Of a DNA stretch of 64,000 bases, positions 44,287 through 53,296 are shown one piece after another (the stretch's first letter is position 1; the number at the start of each line of letters is the position of its first letter). The DNA is from Planotetraspora thailandica. Its GTDB lineage: Bacteria; Actinomycetota; Actinomycetes; Streptosporangiales; Streptosporangiaceae. The notes under the pieces were generated by a model. That model was not told the origin of the DNA. It did no database searches and saw nothing but the letters and a program-made list of their open reading frames with translations. Made by a program: the position numbers and the translations under genes. The stretch spans positions 124,001-188,000 of the forward strand of contig NZ_BOOR01000006.1 in assembly GCF_016863335.1 (NCBI RefSeq). The letters run 5' to 3'.

Positions 44287-45090
44287 TCAGGCTTTCCTGC
44301 CGACGCCCCCGTACAGCCATCTCGTGGGCTCGGGGGCCAGGTCGTCGGGGGCAGGGTGCCAGGTGTCGATGGTGACGAGACCGGGGTCGACGAGGTCGAA
44401 CCCGTCAAAGAAGCGGGCGACCTCGCCGTGCTCCCGGAAGTAGATCGGAGTCGGCGTGGATGCGTAGACAGTCTCGATCTGGGCGACCGCGTCCGCCGAA
44501 TGGCCGTCGCCTGTGACGTGCGTCGCCGCTATGTAACTGCCGGACGGCAGGGCGTCGCGCAGGTGGTCCATGACCGGCGCCCGTTCCTCCGTGGTGAGGA
44601 AGTGCACCATGGCGATCATCAGGACGCCGACCGGCTCGTTGAAATCGATGAGCTTGGCCGTTTCCGGATGTTCGAGGACTTCGGCCGGGCGCCGCATGTC
44701 GGCGGAGGCCACGGCGGTGTTGTCGTCGGTCGCCAGAATCGCGCGGCCGTGCACCAGCACGACCGGGTCGTTGTCGACGTAGACCACACGGGCGTCCGGG
44801 GTGATCTCCTGAGCGATCTCGTGTGTGTTGCCCGCGGTGGGCAGGCCCGAGCCGATGTCGATGAATTGGCGGATGCCCTGCCGGGTCATGTACCGCACCG
44901 CGCGACGCAGGAACGCGCGGTTCTCCTGCGCCAACTGGCGGATCTCCGGCATCGCCTCCTCGACCCGCCGCACGGCGGCGCGATCGATCTCGAAGTTGTC
45001 CTTTCCCCCGAGGTAGTAGTCGTACATCCGGGCGACACTCGGCCTGGTCATGTCGATGCCCCGCGGTTCGCCACCGCCCTGATCCACCAT
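44287..45090 (-). CDS. SAM-dependent methyltransferase, DUF574/Methyltransf_19 family
   Basis: This 267-residue protein is of the actinobacterial DUF574 family. It begins DMTRPSVARMYDYYLGGKDN, the invariant family opening, and shows the SAM-binding QFIDIGSGLPTAGNTHEIAQ and VVYVDNDPVVLVHGRAIL. These proteins are abundant in filamentous actinomycetes, with unknown acceptors. The ATG at 45090 has GGAGG 8 nt upstream and is better than the ATG at 45114. A short palindrome, GATCATC-T-GATGATC (45109-45123), lies just upstream and could be an operator. Confidence 0.9.
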   Translation of the reverse strand: MVDQGGGEPRGIDMTRPSVARMYDYYLGGKDNFEIDRAAVRRVEEAMPEIRQLAQENRAFLRRAVRYMTRQGIRQFIDIGSGLPTAGNTHEIAQEITPDARVVYVDNDPVVLVHGRAILATDDNTAVASADMRRPAEVLEHPETAKLIDFNEPVGVLMIAMVHFLTTEERAPVMDHLRDALPSGSYIAATHVTGDGHSADAVAQIETVYASTPTPIYFREHGEVARFFDGFDLVDPGLVTIDTWHPAPDDLAPEPTRWLYGGVGRKA

Positions 45091-45185
45091 GAATCGGCCT
45101 CCATTCGAGATCATCTGATGATCAAGTTAGCGCAAACGGCGGCCGTCGGCCTGTCGCCGCCTCCTGGCCGGCTTGGGCGGCGGTC

Positions 45186-46157
45186 TTACTTGAAGCTCCA
45201 CTTCTGGTTGTCGGTGCCCACGCACGACCACAGCTGCAGACGGGCCCCGTTCGCCGTGTTGTGGTCGACGACGTCCACGCACTTGTCGGCCGCCGTGTTC
45301 ACCAGGTCGTGCCGGGAATTGAGCACGAACCTCTGCGCGGCGCCGCCGTTGCAGGCGCCCAGCCGGATGACGGAGCCGTTGGCGCTCGAGCCGCCGGCCA
45401 CCTCCATGCAAAAGCCGACAGAGCGAACTGTGCCGTCCGACCGGAAGTCCCACTTCTGCCAGTCGGCTCCGGTGCAGCTCCAGATCTGCAGGGGGGTGCC
45501 GGCGGCGGCCCTCTTGTCGGTCACGTCGATGCACCGGCCGGAGTCGTGGCTGAAGACCATGCGGCCAGGTGCGGGCGCGGGGGGAGGCGGTGGGGGCTTG
45601 ACCGCCTGCTGCTGAGTGGTGTTCCGCACCGGTGTCGTGGTCGTCGCGGGGGTGGGCTGCGTCTGCGGTGAGGAAGCCGGGTTCGCCGGCGCGTTGCCGC
45701 CCGTCGATCCGGCTGACGCGTTGCCGCCCGTCGATCCGCCCGTCGATCCGGGCGGCGCGTTTCCTGTTTGCCCGGCGGGCGGGGGCGCGATCTTCACCGC
45801 CGGCGCGGCGGGTTGGTGGCCTCCGGCCGAGACGGTCACGGTGACGGTCGGCGTGGGGGCGGGAACGCGGGTGCCGGGCGTGACCGGCCCGTCAGCGGGC
45901 GCCGGAAGGTCGGCGGCCGACTGCGCCAGCGCCGGTTGCGGGGAGCCGGAGCTCCCCCACACTCCGAAGAGCCCGGCTGTCGCATCGGAGGCGATGGCGG
46001 CGGTGAGCACACCGGCGAATACGACAGTGGCCCACACCCGCCTGCCGGGCAGCCATCCGCGCGGCGGGACCGGAGGGCGGCGGGCGAAGGTCTCGGCGAA
46101 ACGTCCGGAAGTCCGGGGCTCGGCGGGTGAATCGGGATGCTCAAGAGACGGCGGCAC
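45186..46157 (-). CDS. Membrane-anchored protein with ricin-type beta-trefoil lectin domain
   Basis: This 323-residue protein has a proline-rich cytoplasmic start (about 38 residues), one membrane helix (VWATVVFAGVLTAAIASDAT), a long Pro/Gly/Thr-rich linker (about 70-195, with repeated GSTGGN segments), and a C-terminal ricin B beta-trefoil from about 198 (FSHDSGRCIDVTDKRAAAG, ADWQKWDF, CVDVVDHNTANGARLQLWSC, DNQKWSF). The fold binds sugars and here is displayed outside the cell on a flexible stalk. GTG start with GGAG upstream. It lies upstream of, and divergent from, the type VII locus. Confidence 0.87.
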   Translation of the reverse strand: MPPSLEHPDSPAEPRTSGRFAETFARRPPVPPRGWLPGRRVWATVVFAGVLTAAIASDATAGLFGVWGSSGSPQPALAQSAADLPAPADGPVTPGTRVPAPTPTVTVTVSAGGHQPAAPAVKIAPPPAGQTGNAPPGSTGGSTGGNASAGSTGGNAPANPASSPQTQPTPATTTTPVRNTTQQQAVKPPPPPPAPAPGRMVFSHDSGRCIDVTDKRAAAGTPLQIWSCTGADWQKWDFRSDGTVRSVGFCMEVAGGSSANGSVIRLGACNGGAAQRFVLNSRHDLVNTAADKCVDVVDHNTANGARLQLWSCVGTDNQKWSFK

Positions 46158-46288
46158 ACGATCTCCAGAAGGAATGGGAGGCCCGGCAACGATGGCCGCC
46201 CATCGCTACGTCTTGGTGAACACCGATGGCACACCGGATTAATGACGGCCGTCTTCACGTCGGCTCAAATTCGCTTGCATACATTAGA

Positions 46289-46302
46289 AAAATGTTCATT
46301 TT
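46289..46302. promoter_or_regulatory. Inverted repeat in the region before the sigma factor
   Basis: AAAATG-TT-CATTTT is a perfect inverted repeat in an A/T-rich island (46262-46305) of the 259-bp gap between the lectin and sigma-factor starts. It is a candidate operator or promoter region for the type VII locus. Confidence 0.4.
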
Positions 46303-46416
46303 GCCGTGGGTTGGCGGCTGATCATCCAGCCCTACCATGATCGGCGGAAACGGCTGTGACGCAGCACACAGAGCCCTACTCCATCACGAATGCCCCCAAA
46401 GAGAATGGTGTAGCGG

Positions 46417-46977
46417 GTGAGCGGCATGACAGGGGACAGACCCCAGCCGTCAGGCGTCACGACCACCTCGTCCGCAGCGTCCTCGTGGACCGACATCCTT
46501 GTGGCGGAGCGTGAACGCCTTCACCGTTTCGTCACGAGCCTGGCCGGACACGACCCGTACCACGTGGAAGACGTGGTGCAGGAGACCCTCCTTCGGGCCT
46601 GGCAACTGCGCGACAGGCTCGACTGGCGCGAGCGTCCCATTCGGATGTGGCTGTTCAGAGTGGCACGCAACCTCGTCGTCGACGGCTGGCGCAAGGATCG
46701 GGCCACACCGATCGGCATCTCCGCCGCCGACTTCCCCGAACCCCTGACCGTGGCGGATCCGGCGGCGCAGACGGTGGACCGGCACATGCTGGTCGACGCG
46801 CTGCGCGGTCTGGCGCCCGTCCACCGGGAGGTCGTCGTCCATGTGCACATGCTCGGGACGGCGGGCGCGGAGGTGGCACGGCTGCTCGGCGTCCCCCGGG
46901 GAACGGTGAAGTCGCGCAGCCATCACGGACTGCGGTTGCTGCGGCGGCACATCGAGGGGCGGCAGGTCGCAGCATGA
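46417..46977 (+). CDS. ECF-family RNA polymerase sigma factor
   Basis: This 186-residue ECF sigma factor has region 2 at about residues 28-95 (RERLHRFVTSLAGHDPYHVE, DVVQETLLRAWQLRD, WLFRVARNLVVDGWRKDRAT) and region 4 at about 125-180 (LVDALRGLAPVHREVVVHVH, GAEVARLLGVPRGTVKSRSH). It resembles the SigL/SigM-like groups. No anti-sigma gene with a ZAS motif is adjacent; the next gene, overlapping its stop by 4 bp, encodes a membrane protein that could act as one. It probably initiates transcription of the type VII genes. GTG at 46417 or ATG at 46426 are both possible starts. Confidence 0.88.
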   Translation: MSGMTGDRPQPSGVTTTSSAASSWTDILVAERERLHRFVTSLAGHDPYHVEDVVQETLLRAWQLRDRLDWRERPIRMWLFRVARNLVVDGWRKDRATPIGISAADFPEPLTVADPAAQTVDRHMLVDALRGLAPVHREVVVHVHMLGTAGAEVARLLGVPRGTVKSRSHHGLRLLRRHIEGRQVAA

Positions 46978-48116
46978 ACACGGGACCACGGATCCTGGCC
47001 GCGCTCGCGGCACCCGCTCAGGGGCGGGATCTCACCGTCGTGCTCGGCGTGGCCGGAGGGCTGCTCCTGCTCGCGGTCCTCGTGCATCTCATCGTCGGCC
47101 GCCTCGGGGGCTGGCGTGCCGTACGCCGCCGAGTCCGCAGGGAGGTGGCGCTGACGGTCACGGCGTTCACCGCCCCCTTCCGCGCCCGGGTCCGGTATCG
47201 ACGCCGCCTGCGGCTGCTTGTCAGGCTCCTGGGGCAGCCCGCCGGATGGGCCGACGCCGAACGCGCGATGCTGAACGCCGCCCGCACCGGGATCCGGCCG
47301 TACGCCGCGCTACTCGGCCCTGACCGGGTCGGCGTGATGATCGCTTCCGGTCCGGGTGATCCGCCGCAGCCTCCCGATCCGTGGGTCGCGGACTCCGCCG
47401 ACCCCAGGTTGTGGTGGATCGACCGTGCCCGCGTCTCCGCGCCCGCGCATACCGGTGGCACGGCGCCACTCCTCGTCGCGGTGGGCACGGACGGCGACAA
47501 CGCCGTGCTGCTGGACCTGATGCCGGATCCGCCCGTCATCGCGATCGGCGGCGATCCCCGTATGGCCCGGCCGGTTCTGCAGACGATCGCGGCGCAGGTG
47601 GACGCCCGCCTCCCCGAGGGCGCGGTGACCGTCGCCGGCGACGTGCACCCGCGTCATCCCGGGCCGGACGCGTCCGACGCCCTCGCCGCGGCGGCCCGCC
47701 ATGCGGCATCGGGGTCGCCCTCCTTCGCCGTCTGCGGGGCCGCGCCGGTAGGCGTGCCGGTTCCCCGCGGCGTACGGCTCATCACCGCGGGCGTCGCCCG
47801 TGGCCGGGCCTGGCTGCTCACCGCCGACAGGTCCGGGACCATGCTCGTCCACGGCTCGCCTCTGCAGGTGGACATCCTTCCTCTGCCCGCCGCCATGGCG
47901 CGCGTCATCGGCACCCTTCCCGCTTACGAGACTGCTTACGAGGGCCTGCCGCAGTCGGTGGCGGCCGACCTCGTGGCACCGCCGCCTGCGGACCCGCCGG
48001 CCCGCTCCGCCGTGAACGGAAGCCGGTCCGGCGTCTCCTCGGCGGTGGACGACTTCACAGAACCGGAGCGGCAGTCCGGCGGCGTCGGCGGTGTGTCCGC
48101 CGGCCGAACCGTCTGA
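46974..48116 (+). CDS. Membrane-anchored protein of unknown function in type VII locus
   Basis: I do not recognise this 380-residue protein. It has one strong membrane helix at about residues 20-42 (VVLGVAGGLLLLAVLVHLIV), then a basic stretch rich in Arg and a long soluble domain (LLVAVGTDGDNAVLLDLMPD, VPRGVRLITAGVARGRAWLL). The tail from about residue 330 is disordered and Pro/Ser-rich. Position and topology suit a type VII accessory (EccE-like) protein or a membrane-bound partner of the sigma factor, but sequence alone does not decide. Its ATG overlaps the sigma factor's stop (ATGA), so the two are coupled. Confidence 0.7.
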   Translation: MNTGPRILAALAAPAQGRDLTVVLGVAGGLLLLAVLVHLIVGRLGGWRAVRRRVRREVALTVTAFTAPFRARVRYRRRLRLLVRLLGQPAGWADAERAMLNAARTGIRPYAALLGPDRVGVMIASGPGDPPQPPDPWVADSADPRLWWIDRARVSAPAHTGGTAPLLVAVGTDGDNAVLLDLMPDPPVIAIGGDPRMARPVLQTIAAQVDARLPEGAVTVAGDVHPRHPGPDASDALAAAARHAASGSPSFAVCGAAPVGVPVPRGVRLITAGVARGRAWLLTADRSGTMLVHGSPLQVDILPLPAAMARVIGTLPAYETAYEGLPQSVAADLVAPPPADPPARSAVNGSRSGVSSAVDDFTEPERQSGGVGGVSAGRTV

Positions 48117-48206
48117 CCCGAATCCACTGACCTGAAGCCACTGACCCCGACGCGTCCCACCGCGTCACGGTCACGCGGCATGCTGAGCACATCCTGGAGA
48201 GATCAG

Positions 48207-51200
48207 GTGAAACTCACCCTAACCACCGTCGACAGCGCGGACGGGCGTCGCCGCGACCACCTTTTGTCGCTGCCGCCCCAGGCCACCGTCGCCGATGTCG
48301 CCGACGCCGTCGACCGGCGATCGGAGGGCCACGAGCAGGGCCGTAAGGGCCCGGGATCGGCCGCGACGGCGGGCTCGCCGGGAACGCAAGACGCCTCGGG
48401 TGGTCCCGACGTCGAGCGGCTGACCGACCACACGGTCGCTCCGCGCACGGTCTACCTGGACGGCCGGCCGCTCGACCCGGCGACGCCGATCTCGCAGGCC
48501 GGCATCAGGGAAGGGGCCGTCCTCGGGCTCGGCGCGCCCTCGAAGGAGCCAGACCACGTCCAGGTCGGTGAGCCTTCAGAGGCGACCGCGGTGCTGGCCG
48601 AGGTGTACCTGGTGGCCGGTCCCGGAGCGGGACTGACCTGGCGACTCGGGCAGGGCAGCCATGAGATCGGTTCCGATCCGCTGTGCGCCATCCGCCTGCC
48701 CGGCGGCGACGTGCCTGAGCGCGGCCTTTGGGTGACCGTCAACCCCGACGGCTCGGCCTATTGGCATCACACGGGGTCCACCACTGGGCCCACCACGGTG
48801 GCCGTGCGGATGCGGGCGGTGTCGCCTCCCGCGGACGACGACGTCACCGCCGCGATGAGACGGCACCTGCCCGCCGACCCGGCCGGCGCCGACACGGTCC
48901 TCACCCAGGGCGAAGACCGTCCCGTGCCGCCCGGCGCCACCGCCTGGACCCCCGACGACGACCTCGCCGCCGGGGACGCACTGCTGCGGCTGTCGCTCCA
49001 GGCCGAGCCGGGCGCCGCGGTGACCCCTTCCGCCGACGGCGTCGGCGTGGACTACAACCGGCCTCCGCGCATCGCGCCGCACCTCGACGCCGAACGTATC
49101 CGCCTGCCCGGCCCGCCCACACCGCCGGGCCGGCGTCCCTTCCCCCTCCTGCTGATGCTCTCCCCGGCTCTGCTCGGGCTGGTGCTGGTGGGCCTGCTGG
49201 GCTCGTACTACTACCTGGTGTTCACCGTCCTCAGCCCGATGATGGCGCTGTTCAACTGGATCAGCGGCCGCCGCGGCAACCGCAGGCAGCACCTGGAACA
49301 GGTCCGCCGCTACCGTGAACGGCGATGGCTGCTCGAACGCGAGATCCACGACGCGGTGGTGCGGGAACGCCGGGTTCGGGGGATCGTCGGGCCCGACCCC
49401 GCGACGGCGGCTCTGATCGCCTGCGGCCCCGGCGTCCGGTTGTGGGAGCGACGCCGCCGGGATCCCGACCACCTGATCCTGCGCCTGGGCACCGTGGACC
49501 AGCCGTCGGTCAAGGAGATCGACGACGCGGCCCGCGACGAGAACCACCGTGTCGTGCGCTGGAACCTCGAGGACGTGCCGATCGGCGTGGAGATCGCCGA
49601 CCACGGCGTGGTGGGTGTGGCAGGCGCGGGTGAGCCGACGCAGGCGCTGGCCCGCTGGCTGGTGGTCCAGGCCGCGGTCCTGCACAGTCCGCGTGACCTG
49701 CGCATCGTCATCCTCACCGAACCGGAGCGGGCGGCCGGGTGGGAATGGGTTCGCTGGCTGCCCCATCTGAGGCCCGCGAATCCGAGCGGTCCGGTCGTGT
49801 CGGTCGGCAACGACCCGGAGTCCGTCGCCAACCGGATCTCCGAGCTGGTCGCGCAGGTCCAGGCACGGCAGCGTGCGCTCGGCTCGTCGATGGGCAAGGC
49901 CATGTTCACCGAGCCCGACGTGCTGGTCATCGCCGACGGCGCGCGCCGGCTCCGCGACGTCCCCGGCATGGTGCAGATCCTGACCGACGGTCCGCGAGTG
50001 CGGATCTTCAGCGTGTGCCTCGACGAGCAGGAGCGGCTGCTCCCCGAGGAGTGCAGCACGGTCGTGCTTGCCTCCGCCGGCCACGTCACCGTGCGCCGCA
50101 CGGGCGCGCCGGACATCCGCGAGGTGCGGCCCGATCTCGTGGCGGCCCCGTGGTGCGAGCAGGTGGCCAGGGCCATGGCGCCGATCCGCGACGTCAGCCC
50201 GGACCATGACGGCGGACTCCCCCAGGAGGTGCGCCTGCTCGACCTGCTCGATCTGGAGCCGCCGAAGGCGGAGACCCTGCTCGAACGGTGGGGCCGTCGG
50301 CCCGCGTCGACCCGGTTCGTCCTCGGTACGGGATATGACGGGCCGGTGGCGCTCGACCTGGTCCGCGACGGTCCGCACGGTCTGGTGGCGGGCACGACGG
50401 GATCGGGCAAGTCGGAGCTGCTTCAGTCGTTCGTCGCCTCGCTCGCCGCCGTGAACCGTCCCGACGAGCTGACGTTCGTGCTGGTCGACTACAAGGGCGG
50501 CAGCGCCTTCCGCGAGTGCGCGGAACTGCCGCACACGCTCGGCATGGTCACCGACCTGGACGCCCATCTGGTGGAACGCGCGCTCGCCTCGCTCGGTGCG
50601 GAGCTGCGCAGGCGGGAGCAGTTGCTCGCCGACGTCGGCGCCAAGGACCACGTGGACTACCGCGCCAAGCGGGCGCTCGACCCCTCTCTGGCCCCGCTGC
50701 CGCGGCTCCTGCTCGTCATCGACGAGTTCGCCACCCTCGTGCGCGAGGTGCCGGACTTCGTCCCCGGCCTGATCGGCATCGCCCAGCGCGGGCGCTCGCT
50801 CGGCATCCACCTGATCCTCGCCACGCAGCGGCCGGCGGGAGCCGTCACGAGCGACATCCGTGCGAACACCAACCTGCGGATCGCGTTGCGCGTCACCGAC
50901 GCCATCGAAAGCCAGGACGTCATCGACACCTCGGAGGCCGTGCACATCTCCCCGGGGACACCGGGAAGGGCCCTCGTCCGGACGGGTCCCAAGTCCGCCG
51001 TGCCGTTCCAGTCGGCCTGGGTGGGCGCCGAGCGCCCGACGAGCGAAGGAGAACGACCGCGGCCGGTGGCGCACCGGCCCGTGCGCGCGGCCGAGCTGTC
51101 CTGGAGCGGGCTGGGCCGTCCCGCCGCGCTGCCTGCCGCGGAGGAGGCCGCCCCCGCCGTCGCCGCCGCCCCGGCGCCCATCGACCTTCAGGCGCTGGTG

Positions 51201-52868
51201 GCCGCGGTTCGGGAGGCGGCGGACGGGCTGGACGATTACACCCCGCAGCCGAGCCCGTGGCTGCCCCCCTTGGACGAACACGTGTTGCTGGACGAGTTGC
51301 CCGAGATCGACCAGGAGGGCACCCGCGGCGGGGCCGTTCCGCCGCCGATCCCTTATGCGCTGGAGGACGTGCCGAAGCTCCAGCAGCGGAGGGTGGCCAC
51401 CGTCGATTTCGCGGTCTTCGGCCATCTCTACGTGATCGGCGCCCCCCGCTCCGGCCGTACGCAACTGCTGCGCACGCTGGCCGGCTCGGCCGCTCGTACG
51501 GCAAGCAGCGCCGACGTGCACATCTACGGAATCGACGCGGGCGGCGGCGGGCTGACCGCGCTGGAGGCGCTCCCGCACTGCGGCGCGGTGGTCTCCCGGC
51601 ACGACGTCGAACGGCTGGACCGGCTGCTGCGCCGCCTCGTCGCGGAGCTGACGGAGCGGCAGGAGCGGTGCAGCGCGAACAACGCGGCCGACATCAACGA
51701 ACTGCGGGGCATGCTGCCAAAGAAGGACAGGCCCGCCCACATCCTGCTGCTGATCGACGGCTGGGACGCCCTGTCGGGCGTGCTGGACGAGCACGACAAC
51801 GGCCGGCCGCTCGACCTGGTGACGAGGCTGCTGCGGGAGGGCGCCGCGATGGGCGTCCATGTCGTCGCGACCTCGGAGCGGTCCCTGCTGGGAGGCCGGC
51901 TGTCGGCGCACAACGACCACAAGCTGCTGCTGCGTCAGGGTGACCGGGCCGACTATCAGCTGGTCGGGCTCTCGTCCGGCAAGGTGCCGTCGAACGTGCC
52001 GGCCGGCCGCGGCTGGCACCTGCTCAGCCGTACGGAGACGCAGGTGGCGCTGCTCGCGCCCGGCGAGGGCGGGCAGGAGCAGGCGGAGGCGCTCCGGGAG
52101 ATCGGCAGGCAGGCCGCACTCCGTGACGCCACGGTGCCCGCGGAGCGGCGGCCCGCGCCGGTGGCGGCGCTGCCCCGGTCGGCGGAGTTCACCGAGGTGT
52201 ACGAACGGGTCCCGGCGGGTGTGCGGCGGCCGATGTGGGGCCTCGTCGGGCTCGGCGGTGACGACGCCGGACCCGTCGGCGTGGACTTCACCGGTCCTGC
52301 CGCGGTCTTCGGCGTGTACGGCCCGCCTGGCTCCGGCCGCAGCACCGCGCTCGCCACGCTGTCGGTGTCGCTGCTGGCCGGCGGGACCTCGCTGGTGGTG
52401 CTGACCCCGCGTGAGTCGCCTCTGCGGGAGCTCCGCCGGCACGCCAACGCCCGGGTTCTCGATGATCCGGACCCGTCGGCGCAGGACGTCCAGGCAGCGC
52501 TCGCCGGCTTCGACGGGCCGAAGATAGTGGTGATCGACGACGCCGACCTGCTGGCGGCGCCCGAGTGCGACCGGGTGCTGAAGGAGATCGCGATCTCCGG
52601 GCGCGACCGCGGCGTGGGACTGGTGTACGCCGGGCCGGCCGACGTGCTGCAGGTGGCCGTGGGCAGCTGGGTCTCGGCGGCCAAACGTGCCCGGAGAGGG
52701 CTGCTGCTCACACCCAAGTCCCTCCAGGAGGGGGACATGATCGGAGTGCGGCTGCCGATGCAGCTCATCCGGTCGTCCCTCCCCTCCGGGCGGGCCGTGA
52801 TGACCGGGCCGGGCGGGGAGCCGAGGATGGTTCAGCTGCCGCTCACGGTGCTGCGCACCGGCGAGTGA
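48207..52868 (+). CDS. Type VII secretion FtsK/SpoIIIE-type ATPase (EccC/EssC-like)
   Basis: This 1,553-residue motor has an N-terminal ubiquitin/FHA-like region (about 1-250; KLTLTTVDS, WRLGQGSHEIGSDPLCAIRL), two membrane helices near 311-350 (LLGLVLVGLLGSYYYLVF), then three FtsK-type ATPase domains. D1 has an intact Walker A (GTTGSGKSELL, ~729) and Walker B (LLLVIDEFATL, ~833). D2 has GAPRSGRTQLL (~1,077) and LLLIDGWDAL; D3 has GPPGSGRSTAL (~1,371) and VVIDDADLL. D2 and D3 have Arg for the P-loop Lys. The FHA-like start is more like Firmicute EssC than mycobacterial EccC. The GTG at 48207 has GGAGA 6 nt upstream. Confidence 0.92.
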   Translation: MKLTLTTVDSADGRRRDHLLSLPPQATVADVADAVDRRSEGHEQGRKGPGSAATAGSPGTQDASGGPDVERLTDHTVAPRTVYLDGRPLDPATPISQAGIREGAVLGLGAPSKEPDHVQVGEPSEATAVLAEVYLVAGPGAGLTWRLGQGSHEIGSDPLCAIRLPGGDVPERGLWVTVNPDGSAYWHHTGSTTGPTTVAVRMRAVSPPADDDVTAAMRRHLPADPAGADTVLTQGEDRPVPPGATAWTPDDDLAAGDALLRLSLQAEPGAAVTPSADGVGVDYNRPPRIAPHLDAERIRLPGPPTPPGRRPFPLLLMLSPALLGLVLVGLLGSYYYLVFTVLSPMMALFNWISGRRGNRRQHLEQVRRYRERRWLLEREIHDAVVRERRVRGIVGPDPATAALIACGPGVRLWERRRRDPDHLILRLGTVDQPSVKEIDDAARDENHRVVRWNLEDVPIGVEIADHGVVGVAGAGEPTQALARWLVVQAAVLHSPRDLRIVILTEPERAAGWEWVRWLPHLRPANPSGPVVSVGNDPESVANRISELVAQVQARQRALGSSMGKAMFTEPDVLVIADGARRLRDVPGMVQILTDGPRVRIFSVCLDEQERLLPEECSTVVLASAGHVTVRRTGAPDIREVRPDLVAAPWCEQVARAMAPIRDVSPDHDGGLPQEVRLLDLLDLEPPKAETLLERWGRRPASTRFVLGTGYDGPVALDLVRDGPHGLVAGTTGSGKSELLQSFVASLAAVNRPDELTFVLVDYKGGSAFRECAELPHTLGMVTDLDAHLVERALASLGAELRRREQLLADVGAKDHVDYRAKRALDPSLAPLPRLLLVIDEFATLVREVPDFVPGLIGIAQRGRSLGIHLILATQRPAGAVTSDIRANTNLRIALRVTDAIESQDVIDTSEAVHISPGTPGRALVRTGPKSAVPFQSAWVGAERPTSEGERPRPVAHRPVRAAELSWSGLGRPAALPAAEEAAPAVAAAPAPIDLQALVAAVREAADGLDDYTPQPSPWLPPLDEHVLLDELPEIDQEGTRGGAVPPPIPYALEDVPKLQQRRVATVDFAVFGHLYVIGAPRSGRTQLLRTLAGSAARTASSADVHIYGIDAGGGGLTALEALPHCGAVVSRHDVERLDRLLRRLVAELTERQERCSANNAADINELRGMLPKKDRPAHILLLIDGWDALSGVLDEHDNGRPLDLVTRLLREGAAMGVHVVATSERSLLGGRLSAHNDHKLLLRQGDRADYQLVGLSSGKVPSNVPAGRGWHLLSRTETQVALLAPGEGGQEQAEALREIGRQAALRDATVPAERRPAPVAALPRSAEFTEVYERVPAGVRRPMWGLVGLGGDDAGPVGVDFTGPAAVFGVYGPPGSGRSTALATLSVSLLAGGTSLVVLTPRESPLRELRRHANARVLDDPDPSAQDVQAALAGFDGPKIVVIDDADLLAAPECDRVLKEIAISGRDRGVGLVYAGPADVLQVAVGSWVSAAKRARRGLLLTPKSLQEGDMIGVRLPMQLIRSSLPSGRAVMTGPGGEPRMVQLPLTVLRTGE

Positions 52869-52941
52869 GACCGGCGAGTGAGACGGCGGCGGCCCGCGCC
52901 CGGGATCCCCGGTCGCGGGCCGCAGTGGTCCGACGCCTGCG

Positions 52942-53247
52942 TCAGCCGTTCTTCCTCAGCTCTCCGGCGAGGTTCCGGTCCATCTCCTGCATCGAGTTCA
53001 GGACGTCGCGGAACATGCTGGCGAAGCCGCTGATGCCCTCCATGGCGCTCGTCAGGCCGGTGTTGAACTTGTCGTAGGTCTCCTGCGTCGCGACGCTGCT
53101 CTCCGGGAAGACGAAGCTTTCGCCACACATGGCGTGGATGCGGTTCTGCAGCTCGGTCAGCATCGGCACGATGTGCTCCTTGGCCGAGTCGAGGCGCTGC
53201 GAGACCTCCAGGACGTCGTCGAAGTCGAGAATGATGCTCTTCGGCAT
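52942..53247 (-). CDS. WXG100-sized helical-hairpin protein (ESAT-6-like)
   Basis: This 101-residue protein has two long amphipathic helices (ILDFDDVLEVSQRLDSAKEH and SAMEGISGFASMFRDVLNSM) flanking a central turn (CGESFVFPESS), the size and layout of WXG100 substrates. The Trp-x-Gly itself is not present; the turn has no Trp. Position between the EccC-like ATPase and a T7SS-type substrate supports a secreted partner role. It reads opposite to the ATPase and shares orientation with the next gene, 49 bp upstream. AAGGA precedes the ATG. Confidence 0.72.
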   Translation of the reverse strand: MPKSIILDFDDVLEVSQRLDSAKEHIVPMLTELQNRIHAMCGESFVFPESSVATQETYDKFNTGLTSAMEGISGFASMFRDVLNSMQEMDRNLAGELRKNG

Positions 53248-53296
53248 GAGGATCCTTTCGATGAATCGTGCCGGGTGATCCCCGGCCGGGGGGTCA

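Noticed and set aside
48576-52442. 1,288-codon minus-strand ORF opposite the EccC-like gene
   Set aside because: The antisense open frame results from extreme third-position GC; it is composed of Arg/Gly/Val-rich low-complexity sequence without domains.
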